A stretch of 64,000 nt of DNA. It comes from Silene conica. Its lineage: Eukaryota > Streptophyta > Magnoliopsida > Caryophyllales > Caryophyllaceae. Shown one piece after another: positions 38,067-49,279 of the stretch (positions are counted from its first letter, which is position 1; each line of letters begins with the position of its first letter). The stretch spans positions 76,072,861-76,136,860 of the forward strand of contig CM055316.2 in NCBI GenBank assembly GCA_029255685.2, written 5' to 3'. The position numbers and the translations under genes are program-made. The notes under the pieces are model-generated. The model saw only the letters and a list, made by a program, of their open reading frames with translations, made no database searches and was not told the origin of the DNA.

Positions 38067-38312
38067 TAATAAGCTGTGAGATATTGTTTCTGTAATGAAT
38101 TATATTGATGAATCAACTTGTTTATACAGAGATACACAAGAGCATATATATATCCTAGGCTACCTACGTTATTTGCAGGAAGAGAATAATTACAGTAGTA
38201 TAAAATCAACTATCTTTAGGCAAGATAATATTGTTGCCGTTTGTGCGAGATATGGCGAGCATTAGAGGCAAGTATCCGTTGGTGGAGAGTTGTTGAGTGT
38301 GAACGTGTATTA
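38067..38312 (-). repeat. 3' LTR of the copia element
   Basis: 246 bp, one mismatch to the 5' LTR. Preceded on the minus strand by the polypurine tract and followed by the CTTAT duplication. Confidence 0.95.
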
Positions 38313-38325
38313 CCCCCCCTCAAGT
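38313..38325 (-). promoter_or_regulatory. Polypurine tract of the copia element
   Basis: On the minus strand TTGAGGGGGGG ends directly at the 3' LTR; it primes plus-strand DNA synthesis. Confidence 0.85.
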
Positions 38326-41300
38326 TGGAGCGTGCAAGTTCGAGACGCCCAACTTGGATAGAAGTTCATCGAAGGGTTGTCGTCCCAAGGCCTTTGTAAG
38401 AATGTCTGCCAATTGTGCTTTAGTGTGAACGTAGCGCGGTTGAATGGTGCCTTTTAGAATCTCGTCTCGAATAAAATGACAGTCGACTTCGATATGCTTG
38501 GTACGTTCATGAAAGACCGGATTCCGAGCGATATGGATGACCGATTGACTGTCACAAAAAATATCAATAGGTGGGTTATTGTGAACACCCAGGAATTGTA
38601 AGAGTCCAGTGATCCATTTGAGTTCGCAGACGGTATTTGCTATCGCCCTGTATTCGGATTCAGCGGAGGATAGAGAGACCGTTGGTTGTTTTTTCGTTTT
38701 CCACGAAACAGGGGAGCTGCCGAGAAAAAGTATATAGGCTGACAAAGACCGCCGACTTATTGGACAGCTTGCATAACTTGCATCACAGTAGGCGTGAAGG
38801 CGGAGGTTATTATCCGAGCGAAGTAAAAGACCCTGTCCTGGGTTTCCTTTCAAAAAATGGACCACTTGAATAGCCGCATTCCAATGATCAATGCGTGGGG
38901 TTTGCATAAATTGAGCAAGAGTGTGAACGGAATAGGTAAGTTCGGGTCTTGTGATAGTAAGATAGACCAATCTGCCTACCAATCGCCTATAGGGTTGAGG
39001 ATCGGGTAGGAGGTCAGAGGTTGAGACGGCGAGGTGATGGTTAGGTTCCATGGGTATATATTTTGGTTTGGACCCTAGAAGACCCGTTTCGTTGAGGATG
39101 TCGAGGACATACTTCCGTTGTGAAATAAATAACCCGGTTTTATTACGGGCAACTTCTAAGCCCAAAAAATATTTTAGAGGGCCTAGATCTTTCATGTGGA
39201 AACACCCACCAAGGTAACTTTTTACGTGATGAATGGTTGTTGTATCGTTGCCGCAGAGAACGAGATCATCGACGTATACAAGGACGTGAACCTCCGTTCC
39301 AGCCTTGTTAAGGGAAAACAGGGAATGGTCATAAGGGCATTGGGTGAACCCGTATGAGATGAGCGCGGAAGCTAGTTTGGCATACCAACATCTAGGGGCC
39401 TGACGAAGGCCATAAAGTGACTTTCGGAGGCGGCATACACGGTTATTAGCGTCTTTGTTGAAGCCCGGAGGAGGTTTCATGTAAACTTCTTCCTCAAGGT
39501 CGCCATGAAGGAATGCATTGTGGACATCCATTTGATGGATGATCCAGTTCTTTGCTTCCGCAATGGTTAGAAGAGTGCGAACGGTTACCATCTTAATTGT
39601 GGGTGCGAACGTTTCTTGAAAATCAACTCCTTCGATTTGTCGATTTCCCATTACGACCAGACGTGCCTTGTACCGTTCGATTGAACCATCGGCATTATAT
39701 TTGATTTTGTAAACCCATTTGGAGCCAATAGCCTTTTTGTTTGGAGGGAGGTGCTCAAGTGTCCACGTTTGATTTCGCTCAAGGGCGTCGATTTCGCTTT
39801 TCATCGCGGTACGCCATTCCGGAACCTGCATTGCTTCATGAAAAGAGTTTGGCTCGCGATTGTTGGTCACGGCGGCTAAAAAAATTTTGTGGTTAGTTGA
39901 AAAATTATCATACTGAATGAAATGGGAGATGGGGTATTTGGTACCTGAGGATGAGGATGGAGTGAAGAGAACATGCGTGGACGGGTTCAGGGGTGGACGG
40001 ACATACCCGGTAAGACGTGAATTCGGAAATTTTGGTCGAAAGCCTTTGCCCATATTCGAGTTTGTTGCCGATGAATTACTGGTTGTTGCGGTCGAAGGGG
40101 GTGTTCTATTGGGGTCAGGGGTTGGAGTTGTTTCGGTAGATGGGATGGCGGTTTCGCCATTGGTGGTGACGGTGGAGGAGATAGGTTCAGAGTTGGTGGT
40201 TGTGGCGGTAAGTGAGGGTGAGTTGGTGGAGGCTGATGGAGTGGGGGTGGTTAGGATTGGGTCGAGAATGGTGGTAGTGGGGTTTGATGAGGGGGATGTT
40301 TGTGAAATAAGAATTGGGTCAGGAAGTGTGTTGTTGAGGGAAGAGGAGCTGTTGTTTGAGAAGTCGTGTATGGGTAGGTGATTATATGGGAATTCGTGTT
40401 CGATAAACACGACATCACGGGAGCAAAAATATGTACCCGTGTCCAAGTCATAGACCCGCCAACCCTTTTTGGCAAATGGATATCCCACAAAGATGCATTT
40501 GCGCCCACGAGGTGCAAATTTGTCTCGAGACCGGTTGATATTTCTGGCATAACAAAGGCAACCAAACGTTCGAATATGGGTCATAGGGGGAGGTTTTTTG
40601 AAAATAATTTCGTATGGAGTCTTGCCATTATGAATAGAACTTGGTGTACGATTCATAAGATAAACTGCAGCAAGAACAGACTCACCCCAAAAGAGAATAG
40701 GTAGACCAGCTTGAAATAAAAGAGCACGAGCGACGTTTAAAATATGACGATGTTTGCGCTCCACACGAGCATTTTGTTGAGGGGTGTCAACCATGGATTT
40801 TTGAAAAATGATGCCATGTTCGGTAAAGAAAGGAGCGAGGCAATTAAATTCAGTGCCATTATCACTTCGTATAGTTTTTATTTTTGTATTAAATTGACGT
40901 TCAATTAAAGCGAAAAAACTTAATAAGGTTTGGCGAGTGTCACTTTTCCGACGTAATAAATAAACCCAAGTAGAGCGAGAATAATCGTCTACAATAGTTA
41001 AAAAATATTGTGACCCACAAGAAGCATTTTCAGAATAAGGACCCCATAGATCGCAATGTAGTAAATCAAAAATAGCGTTTGCAATATTAGAACTTATCGA
41101 AAAAGGTGCCCGAGTTTGTTTGGCACGTAGACAAATGTCACAGTGCTTACTGTGAAAAGAAGAAGCAATATGGTCTGATTTATTCAAAATATTAAGAAAA
41201 CGATTAATGTTTGAAGAAGGATGCCCCAACCTACGATGCCATAACTCAATTGTATCAATTGAGGTAGCGGTGTAGGCTTTGACGTCGTCCGTCCGTACCC

Positions 41301-41757
41301 CTTGCAGAAAATAGAGTCCATCTCGCTGTTCACATGCCCCAATCACCATCCTCGAGATACGGTCCTGAATTAAACACAAGGAATGCGAGAATTGAATGGT
41401 AAGGGATGTATCACGTAATAAGCATGAAACAGAAATTAAATGACATTGTAAATTGTCTACGTATAAGGCATCGCGAAGGACGAGACGAGGAGATAATTGT
41501 ATATCTCCAGTTTTGGTGGCGAGTGTAAGGTCCCCATTGGGCAGTCCAATAGACAAGGGATCAATTTGGCGAATATTTGTAAACTGGGATAAGCACCCCG
41601 ACATATGTCGGGATGCCCCGGTATCAATTATCCAAGACAAATGAGAAGATTGAAAATTATTACCACTGAGAGGGTTGAGCGTGGGTTCTGTTTTCCTAGC
41701 ATTCCACATATGGGTGAGTTCCTCTAATTCTTGAGGATTCAGGGAATTGAAGTCGAG
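38320..41757 (-). CDS. Copia Pol: protease, integrase, reverse transcriptase, RNase H
   Basis: Open from the codon after the gag stop (41757) to 38320; the first ATG is at 41709, giving 1129 aa. Positions from that ATG: protease WIIDTGASRHMSG at about 27; integrase zinc-binding LWHRRLGHPS with CDICLRAKQ, core D in CDLWGPY, D in RSDNGTEF and E in ARVERKHRH; reverse transcriptase KWVYKIKYNADGSIERYKA, KPPPGF and catalytic YVDDLVLCGND; RNase H YCDASYASCP, SAESEYRAIANTV, IFCDSQSVIHIA and HTKAQLADILTKAL. The order PR-INT-RT-RH defines Ty1/copia. No internal stop. Expression as Gag-Pol would require reading through one TAA, or the TAA is a recent mutation. Confidence 0.93.
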   Translation of the reverse strand, partial: LDFNSLNPQELEELTHMWNARKTEPTLNPLSGNNFQSSHLSWIIDTGASRHMSGCLSQFTNIRQIDPLSIGLPNGDLTLATKTGDIQLSPRLVLRDALYVDNLQCHLISVSCLLRDTSLTIQFSHSLCLIQDRISRMVIGACEQRDGLYFLQGVRTDDVKAYTATSIDTIELWHRRLGHPSSNINRFLNILNKSDHIASSFHSKHCDICLRAKQTRAPFSISSNIANAIFDLLHCDLWGPYSENASCGSQYFLTIVDDYSRSTWVYLLRRKSDTRQTLLSFFALIERQFNTKIKTIRSDNGTEFNCLAPFFTEHGIIFQKSMVDTPQQNARVERKHRHILNVARALLFQAGLPILFWGESVLAAVYLMNRTPSSIHNGKTPYEIIFKKPPPMTHIRTFGCLCYARNINRSRDKFAPRGRKCIFVGYPFAKKGWRVYDLDTGTYFCSRDVVFIEHEFPYNHLPIHDFSNNSSSSLNNTLPDPILISQTSPSSNPTTTILDPILTTPTPSASTNSPSLTATTTNSEPISSTVTTNGETAIPSTETTPTPDPNRTPPSTATTSNSSATNSNMGKGFRPKFPNSRLTGYVRPPLNPSTHVLFTPSSSSGTKYPISHFIQYDNFSTNHKIFLAAVTNNREPNSFHEAMQVPEWRTAMKSEIDALERNQTWTLEHLPPNKKAIGSKWVYKIKYNADGSIERYKARLVVMGNRQIEGVDFQETFAPTIKMVTVRTLLTIAEAKNWIIHQMDVHNAFLHGDLEEEVYMKPPPGFNKDANNRVCRLRKSLYGLRQAPRCWYAKLASALISYGFTQCPYDHSLFSLNKAGTEVHVLVYVDDLVLCGNDTTTIHHVKSYLGGCFHMKDLGPLKYFLGLEVARNKTGLFISQRKYVLDILNETGLLGSKPKYIPMEPNHHLAVSTSDLLPDPQPYRRLVGRLVYLTITRPELTYSVHTLAQFMQTPRIDHWNAAIQVVHFLKGNPGQGLLLRSDNNLRLHAYCDASYASCPISRRSLSAYILFLGSSPVSWKTKKQPTVSLSSAESEYRAIANTVCELKWITGLLQFLGVHNNPPIDIFCDSQSVIHIARNPVFHERTKHIEVDCHFIRDEILKGTIQPRYVHTKAQLADILTKALGRQPFDELLSKLGVSNLHAPT

Positions 41758-42897
41758 TTATTTGTCAAGAGTTGCAAGCGAAACATGAGAGGAAGAGGGG
41801 ACGTTACCAGAGGTCTGGGATGGGGCAGACACCATGTGTGCTGTCGGAGGTGCGGAAGCAGGGCCTTTTGATGCTCCTGGAAAAGTAGAGCGTTTGCTCT
41901 GTTCAAACTGTGCCCGGCCTGCAACATCGGGCACGAGAATGGCTTTGCTCCAATCCGTTTCATTAGGAGGTAAATAAAACCTGTCGCGAGGACGATTCCC
42001 CCACCAATCGGGAAAAGTCCCGGTGACTTTGTAACAGAATTTGAGATTATGACCCGACTTTTTGCAAGCCGGACAGAAATGTCTGGATGAATCAGTGGTA
42101 TTATGCTCCTGCCCCCCCTTCGACTGTCGGTGGCCATGATGGACCCGAGCAGGGAATGCCATAGTGTCGGGTATAGTTTCAGTCTTACGAGATGAAATAT
42201 TACGCACTCCTTCGTCTTGTAAGAGGCGGTTGTAAATAAGATCTAAAGAGGGGAGAGGATTAATACCGATAATTTGAGAGCGGGTATTGGCAAAACGATC
42301 ATCTAACCCCATGAGAAAGTCTCTGACCTTTCTCTTCTCCCGACGAGCGTGCATCAATTGGAGCCAGTCACAGGCACACGGGTTACAGGAACAGGTGGGA
42401 AGAGCATCGTGTTCGGTGAAAGCATCCCAAATTGCAGTCATACGACCGTAATAGGATATGAGAGTCTCAGTCGGACCTTGACGACACGCAAGTAACTCCG
42501 CCTGCAACTGGTAAATACGAGCTTCATTAATTTGAGAGAAACGATTTTGAATATCTTGCCATACCTGTTTTGCTTCGGGTCGAAGGGTTATCTGTTTACG
42601 GAGGCCAGATTCGATCGTATTGAAAATCCACATTGTAACTAGTGCGTTGGTAGATTGCCAGGTCTCAAAAGATGAACCGGTAGTTTCGGGTTTGGTGACG
42701 GTACCATCAAGGTACCCAAGTTTTCCTTTTGACAAGAGTGCGAGACGAAAGGAACGAGACCAATCGTCATAGTTATTACCATTAAAGATAATTGGAGTAA
42801 TACTCGAACCCGACTGTTCGACATGAACAATCGAATAAGATGATTTTGGTGGGGATGATTTTGGTGAAGGGACGTTTTGTCCTTCTGGATTTGTCAT
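41758..42897 (-). CDS. Copia Gag
   Basis: 379 aa from the ATG at 42897 (MTNPEGQNVP), which follows the PBS closely; the frame is open further upstream into the LTR, but that part is untypical. It forms the particle that packages element RNA. N-terminal region PIIFNGNNYDDWSRSFRLAL and the following WQSTNALVTMWIFNTI match the plant copia gag type; RRTIWDAFT-like segments are replaced by YGRMTAIWDAFTEHD. A CCHC zinc knuckle CPACKKSGHNLKFC lies about residue 260. It ends SHVSLATLDK then TAA at 41760-41758. Pol continues in the same frame, so the TAA is all that separates the two. Confidence 0.9.
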   Translation of the reverse strand: MTNPEGQNVPSPKSSPPKSSYSIVHVEQSGSSITPIIFNGNNYDDWSRSFRLALLSKGKLGYLDGTVTKPETTGSSFETWQSTNALVTMWIFNTIESGLRKQITLRPEAKQVWQDIQNRFSQINEARIYQLQAELLACRQGPTETLISYYGRMTAIWDAFTEHDALPTCSCNPCACDWLQLMHARREKRKVRDFLMGLDDRFANTRSQIIGINPLPSLDLIYNRLLQDEGVRNISSRKTETIPDTMAFPARVHHGHRQSKGGQEHNTTDSSRHFCPACKKSGHNLKFCYKVTGTFPDWWGNRPRDRFYLPPNETDWSKAILVPDVAGRAQFEQSKRSTFPGASKGPASAPPTAHMVSAPSQTSGNVPSSSHVSLATLDK

Positions 42898-42950
42898 GAG
42901 AACGAAAAGTTGGAGTATTGTGGTTGTATGGATCGGAAAAAAAACCGTTA

Positions 42951-42961
42951 GTCTGATACCA
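42951..42961 (-). promoter_or_regulatory. Primer-binding site of the copia element
   Basis: TGGTATCAGAC immediately follows the 5' LTR; its first ten bases match the initiator Met tRNA 3' complement used by most plant copia elements. Confidence 0.9.
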
Positions 42962-43207
42962 TAATAAGCTGTGAGATATTGTTTCTGTAATGAATTATAT
43001 TGATGAATCAACTTGTTTATACAGAGATACACAAGAGCATATATATATCCTAGGCTACCTACGTTATTTGCAGGAAGAGAATAATTACAGTAGTATAAAA
43101 TCAACTATCTTTAGGCAAGATAATATTGTTGCCGTTTGTGCGAGATATGGCGAGCATTAGAGGCAAGTATCCGTTGGTGGAGAGCTGTTGAGTGTGAACG
43201 TGTATTA
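42962..43207 (-). repeat. 5' LTR of the copia element
   Basis: 246 bp. Read on the minus strand it begins TAATACACGTTCAC and ends CACAGCTTATTA. A TATA-like CTGTATAAACAAG in its middle is the likely promoter. Flanked outside by CTTAT and inside by the PBS. Confidence 0.95.
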
Positions 43208-43212
43208 CTTAT

Positions 43213-45005
43213 TACATGTTACCCTAGTTTATAACTCTATGTCGTTAAAAATTGAATATTTAAATTACATTGCTCGTAACACTTCACCGTGTCAAAAATA
43301 TTTGTAAACGTTATATAGATGTTAATTAATTAAATTGAAAAAATTGAGAGACAAATTAAAACTCACGACTTTTGTTTAAAACATATACAAATAGGTATCC
43401 AACTATGCTTAGATTATGAGTTAATTTCGTATGAATATCTTAGGTCATGTTCTTTTGGACATAATTGCAAGTCATTTCAGTCCACTGCAGCTCATTTCAA
43501 CCATTAGCTCTTTTCAAATCAACTCCTACTCCAGTTCAGTTCAATTCAATCCAGCTCGATCTACTAAGTTCAATTTCTTTCAATTCAGTTCAACTCTATT
43601 TAGTTCAGCTCTTTTAAAATCATTTCTTACTTCTATTCAGTTCAATTCAATCCAGTTCTACTAAGTTCAATTCCGTTCAACTCTATACAACTTCAATCCA
43701 GTTCAGTTCAGACAGTTCAGTTGAAAGTCAAAGCACTCAATGGTCAATATATAAGCCAAAAAAATGAAAAAAATGGCAATGTATGTTGCTCACTAACAAG
43801 GTCCTTAAAGTGGGGGGTGTTGGTGCTATAATGGTATGAAAGGCTAGAATAATGTAACGTGTTGAAGTTGGGAAGGTCTTTAGAGGGTTACCGAAGGTCG
43901 AACTAAACATGTCAAATATTGGGGCAAGGTCATTTTGTTTGGTTTGCATATATATATGCCTCCCAATTAAGTCTGCCACCCAAATTAATTGCCACGCCAA
44001 TTATTTGACTTCTCAATTTATTTCTAGTATTTGACTTCATTTTGCTTATTTTTATCGTGTGCTCCTCCGTATATGACAAAATATTAGGTACTCTTCACTT
44101 ACTAAAATAAGAAGTTACCTTCAAAACTTTGTAATCAATCATCTTGATTTCGTGCCAAAAGATCGTTCAGCTATTTTGGTGAAAAAATACATTTTGGATA
44201 ATGATATTATATCATTGATGATATTCAATTTTAGTGCCATTATTTAATATGTAAAATGTGGATTTCACATTTCTATTTCCATAACGTCGGGTTTTTATTG
44301 TTTATGTAAGAGAGTGGTACTGAAATTCGATTAGTATGAGACACTGGTATATTAGGAAGTTTTTGCTTAGATGAGGTTGAAATCGAAACTAATTAACAAA
44401 ATAGCATTGGTTTCAAACTATTTATCAAAAATGAGTTCACCCCATCATCTTCAGATTTTTCTTTTACATTTAAAACTAGTTGTTTCACTACTTGCGACAA
44501 CGACTAGTAATATGTCCCAAATTTCATATAGTAAGTCTTGCTTGCGACGGGTCACCATTTGTGACGGATATTTTGTGAGATAAAATGAATATAAATGAGT
44601 AATGGACAAAGGGGATCACATGAATAGTTTTGGAGTAAGAGAAAAAGTGGATCTTTTGTGAGAGAAAATGATATCTGTCACAAATTTGCGACGGATAGTG
44701 CCGTTGCAAATAAGAATTTGTAAATTTTATAACTTGAGTAGAAAGAATTATGATATTGTCTTATCTTCTCGCTGTGTGGGACAGCTAGAAGTTCCTTGTG
44801 CCACATGCACATCTATTCTCTCTTGCCATGTTAATCTACTTGTTGAGTTAGTTTCGTCTTCTCCGTTCTTTTTACTCCAACCAACAAATAACGAAATACC
44901 ATTATCATTCTCTTCTCCACATTTTCCTTATTATATTCACATATTTGTTTGAGTTATTAGCTACCCATATCGCCGATTTCGGTTTTGTAACAATCTATTT
45001 ATAAA
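43213..45005. other. Intergenic DNA with two MITE remnants
   Basis: 43437-43740 begins AGGTCATGTTCTTTTGGAC and is full of CAGTTCAGTTCAATTC words, the left part of a Caryophyllales-like MITE whose right end is seen at 26290. 44535-44725 has inverted TGCGACGGGTCACCATTTGTGACGG-type words and CTGTCACAAATTTGCGACGG, another MITE type. No gene recognised. Confidence 0.5.
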
Positions 45006-45014
45006 TTATCTTAA

Positions 45015-45389
45015 GAGTAAATTAGACTTTACTCCCTTTTGAAATCAAAATTTTTAAATTTACTCACTTTTGAAATTTTTTTCCTAAAATTTCTCCCTTA
45101 AATTGCATTTTTTCCTAAAATTGCTTCAAAAAACCGATTTGAGTTAATTTATTTCCTATATTTTTGAACCCCTTACATTTTTCTACATATTTATACCTTT
45201 CAAAGTATAGATTGGCTAAGCCATAAACGGAATATGTTCAAAAATAGACGAAATAAGTCACTAAATGTGGAGTTTGGGAGCAATTTTAGTAAAAAATGCA
45301 ACTTAAGGGAGTAATTTTAAGAAAAAATTTCAAAAGGGAGTAATTTTTAAAAAATTGATTTCAAAAGGGGGGTAAAATCTAATTTATTC
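45015..45389. mobile_element. MULE-type MITE with long terminal inverted repeats
   Basis: 375 bp with arms of about 110 bp: left GAGTAAATTAGACTTTACTC, right (reversed) GAATAAATTAGATTTTACCC, both followed by CCCTTTTGAAATCAA and later CTCCCTTAA and TTGCATTTTTT. A perfect 9-bp duplication TTATCTTAA lies at 45006-45014 and 45390-45398, the size expected for Mutator-like elements. Non-coding. Confidence 0.88.
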
Positions 45390-46674
45390 TTATCTTAATG
45401 ATGATTATTTGTATATCCATTTATAATGTAACATATAGAGTTATAGAGTATTATTTTTTAAATTTTTTTCGATAATGTACCGAGTACTGTTAAATGTGAC
45501 ATTTGATACATAACGGTGACGTTGTACATACATATTAGTATGTGCGTTTTTTTGGTGGTTGATATGCATATTGCGTACGAATGTAAGTGGTAGAGTCTTG
45601 GAGAAACCCAAAAATCCTATAATAGTCAATTTTCTAATAAGAGTCAAAAGTAGAATTAATGAGCGAAATGTGACATTATTTAGCACAAATACCATTATGG
45701 GGTTGGACGTTGAAGATGTGTGACGAGTTGACGACCACATGCGTACGTTGTAATATGAAACAAGTGACACTACCTAACTAGTCATGAGTAGAGTTAGATA
45801 ATTGGGTTAGTCGAGTCAAATTTGGATCGAGTAAAGTCAGGTCAATCAACTTTTTTGGATCGGATTGGGTTGGGTCAGATTATTTTGGGTTAGTGATGTA
45901 GCAGTTCGGGACGGATTATTTTCGGGTCGATTACTTTATTACATCACTTCAATTTTGACCATTAAATTTATGTTTCTCCATTATTTGGCTTAATTACTTC
46001 ATTTTGATCAATATTAAGCATAATAATTGTCAGATCATCATTTTAATCGGTTACCGAGTCGGGTTTGGGTCACTAATCATTGGGTCACAACTGGTTACGG
46101 CCTTACGGAACATCGTCAAGTCGAGTCAAAACGGTTACACTATTTTCCTATTCTATCGGGTCGGATTTACTCGGGTTCGTTTCATATCCGACTTTTCAGC
46201 TCTAAATTAACGAGTAACGACTCATGTATAAGATCAGCTCAAATCTTTCATCGAAAATTAACGTTTTACCGAACTACTCAATTTTTTTGTTATCTTTATG
46301 TGTTAGTTATTGCTTAGTGTTTGAAGATGAGAAAAAGTGTACACACATTTGACCGGATCACCTGCCTGGCTTGACCGTTAACCATGCAATATACCCACGG
46401 TCTTGACTCTTGACTCATCTCATGACAAAGATGCATGTCACTAAATATTCTTTAGGATAGGTATAATCGATTAACATAAAAAGTATGTGACGAAATAATT
46501 ATCACCCGTATGCTTAGATAAAATAAAAATAAAAATACTTAAATAATTATAAATAATTTGTCTTACCTGTTTATATCAGTTTTACTTGATTGTTACAAGC
46601 TTGTGACGGACTCGGCCGTCACATATGAGAATTTGTGGCAAATTAATCTCACGTATGAACAACTTTCAAATTAA

Positions 46675-46954
46675 CTACTCCCTCCTATACTAAATAAAGG
46701 CATGTCCAAAATTCTATTTCCGTCTAGTCACAATAATAATTCATTGTCCATTTTTAGTAAACTTTTATATTTATTTTAATCACTTTAAGCCACAACACAA
46801 TACCTCATTTTATCTCATAACACTACTTATTTTAATCTTTTTACCCACAAGAATAATTAATAATACCTCATCTTTCCAATCTTCTTACCCATATAATACT
46901 TTACATTATTTAATTCAATTTCTTAAATATTATGTGATTGTCCAATTAGAACAA
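46675..46954. repeat. MITE-like left end (CTACTCCCTCCTATACTAAA)
   Basis: Starts with the common plant MITE terminus ACTCCCTCC and is followed by CACTTTAAGCCACAACACAA-type sequence. No matching right end was found before the Helitron at 46955, so boundaries are unresolved. Confidence 0.4.
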
Positions 46955-48429
46955 CTAGTTTTAAACCCGTGCAAAATTGCACGGGTATATTTTTAGAAAA
47001 AATGTGGTAGATAATTAATATTATCGAATAGTGTCAATAATACGTGAATATTTTGCATTCAATTTCTATTATATTATATACGTTAAAATGCATGTTTTAA
47101 ATAAAATTTATTATCAAAACTGAAAAATGTCATGATAAACTACATTACGTTATTTAATCTTGTTTTAAATTTTGTAGGTTGGGTTTTTTTATTGTTGTCT
47201 TGATTGGGTGTCTTAAAAGGCAGACGATAGGGAAACGTGTATCGAATTAGGTCCTTTCTTTAATTCTCACAAACAAAGCGTGATATTGTTCTTTGCGACA
47301 ATTGATATTGTTACTTATACCATGTGATATTGTTTAGTGTCCTATTGTTTTGAATGGCATGGGTTCAGTGTGGTATTGTTTTGAATGTCAGGTGATATTG
47401 TTACATATTAAACATGTGTGATATTGTTTATAGCGGCAATTGATATTGTTACTTAAATCATGTCATATTAATATTCTAATTATTTAAATTGTTGTCTAAT
47501 TTAAATAATTCTAATTATTTAAATTGTCTCGTATTAGGAAATTGGAAATGCTTGTATATTAATATTACGTTATTTTAATCTTGTTTTAAATTGTTATCTT
47601 GGATATCTATGTTACTCTTCCTTAAAAAATGCATTCTAAACGGAGAATTATAAATTATTATCCACCACATTGGATTAAAATATTTTAATTCACCATGAAT
47701 GGGGGTATTATTATCCACCATATAGATATCTATAATATTTATAGATATCGAGTAAATAGAATCATGAGGTACATACTATACATAAAATTATACCCATGCA
47801 ATATGGTACTATACATGAATTCTTCCTTATGAATACGTGCACGGGTATAGTTCTAAAACTATACCCGTGCACGAAAATAGTTCCACCTGAGTGAACTATA
47901 CTGTCTGCATATTTGCACGAATAACAACCCCGTGATTTTTTGATGAATCAGAAAATTGTGGAGGAGTTTATAATATCTTTTTATATTTGATTTTAAGTTT
48001 TAGTTTTAACGGTGTTATTTATAATTTGATTTTCGTAGAATATTTGAATTTGTACATTTTTCCTGGTTGTATATTAATATTACGTTATTTTAATCTTGTT
48101 TAAAATTTTGTATGTTCGGTTTTTTATTGTTGTAAATTATTATTAATCATAATATTCTAATTATTTAAATAAATTGTGGTCTAATTATCACGCAGATAAT
48201 GTGTATTTCTAATTATTTAAATTCATAATTTATATAAAAATGTTCGTAATGTTTCTGAATCTACGACTTTAGGCATTTATTTGGAATACGTAGAATATTG
48301 GACGGTTATGGTACAGGAAAATCAGCAAATATTATGCGGGACCCACCTGAGTGAATTAAAAAAAATTAAAGTTTTGATGAATGACGTGGCGCAACCACAG
48401 TTTGATAAATAATTCAGTATTTATATAGA
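46955..48429 (-). mobile_element. Non-autonomous Helitron, 1,475 bp
   Basis: Minus-strand 5' end TCTATATAAATACTGAATT at 48429, preceded by A. 3' end CCCGTGCAATTTTGCACGGG hairpin, then TTTAAAACTAG ending at 46955, followed by T. This is the A|TC...CTRR|T signature. GCGCCACGTCATTC lies close to the 5' end, as in the 5.6-6.9 kb copies. The interior has several TGATATTGTTACTTA-type repeats (47275-47465) and a perfect hairpin at 47836-47873. No Rep/helicase frame. Confidence 0.75.
47836..47873. repeat. Perfect 17-bp hairpin with 4-base loop
   Basis: CGTGCACGGGTATAGTT, loop CTAA, then the exact inverse AACTATACCCGTGCACG. The stem shares GTGCACGGGTAT with the Helitron's own 3' hairpin, so it may derive from a second Helitron end or a small nested insertion. 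Confidence 0.85.
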
Positions 48430-49279
48430 TAAGATTATTTAAAATATGAGCGAGTATTTACCTTTTAAAATGTGAATTTACGATTCTAGAATCTACTCAA
48501 ATAACATACAAAAAGTGACCTACTGAACAAAAAATTGCGCATAAACTTATAAAGTCTATCTTAATTCTTAATCAAAAGAGGTAGCTAGCTTATAGGCAGG
48601 CAGAAAGCCAGAAAGGAGTAGGAGATATATGACTTTGTGCGAGTAAAATACACGATTAAAACGATTCAGGGTAATAAAGCCGATGTAGAATTATAAAATT
48701 TGATGTGACATACCGACGAGCGGTATTTATCACAAACTTATAAATAATATTCATTTAGTAAATATAAATTATTTATAATATTTTGAATATTTTTATTTCG
48801 TTCTATATATACTTACCCTGTAATAAACCCGTAACATATATACCTATCCTAAAAGAGATCGAATTATTACAAATACCGAAATACGGCGAGTGTGGCAACA
48901 AAGTAGGGCGGTGGCACCATATGTAGGAGCACAAAAGTTGGCGGCTGGCGCATATTAAAACGCCCATTATTTTGCTACATTCCGTGTCAATTTTGGTTCT
49001 TTACCTCTCCAGGTATTCTTGTTTGTCGACAGCCGACATTTCGTGATTGCACCCGTTATATACTTACTCGGTGGTCATTAGTTGTTCTATTTATTCGTAA
49101 TATTTTAATTAATTATTAATTTATTATTCTATCTATTTTATGATAATATTTAATAAATACGAAGTAATTTGGTATTTTAGTCAATTTGTCATCTTATAAT
49201 TAATATCCTCTTTTTTTGTTTAGATCAAAATCAATGGAATACTAGATCGAGACGGATGGAGTGTATAAAGTATTTGGTA
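48430..49279. other. AT-rich intergenic DNA
   Basis: No gene or clear element. A GC-richer patch at 48880-48960 (GGCGAGTGTGGCAAC, GTTGGCGGCTGGCGC) has no coding support. Confidence 0.4.

Larger units (their letters stand above)
38067..43207 (-). mobile_element. Near-intact Ty1/copia LTR retrotransposon
   Basis: 5,141 bp, minus strand. The 246-bp LTRs are at 42962-43207 (5') and 38067-38312 (3') and differ at one base (GAGAGTTGTTG versus GAGAGCTGTTG). A 5-bp TSD CTTAT is at 38062-38066 and 43208-43212. PBS follows the 5' LTR, PPT precedes the 3' LTR, and gag and pol lie between. One base in 246 implies a very young insertion. The LTR ends are TA..TA, not TG..CA. Confidence 0.97.

Noticed and set aside
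42898..43104. Copia gag start at 43104, inside the LTR
   Set aside because: The upstream stretch lies in the LTR and PBS region and does not look like gag; the ATG at 42897 fits copia gags.
47275..47465. CRISPR-like array of TGATATTGTT words
   Set aside because: Repeats are short, degenerate and irregularly spaced, in a plant Helitron; no cas genes.
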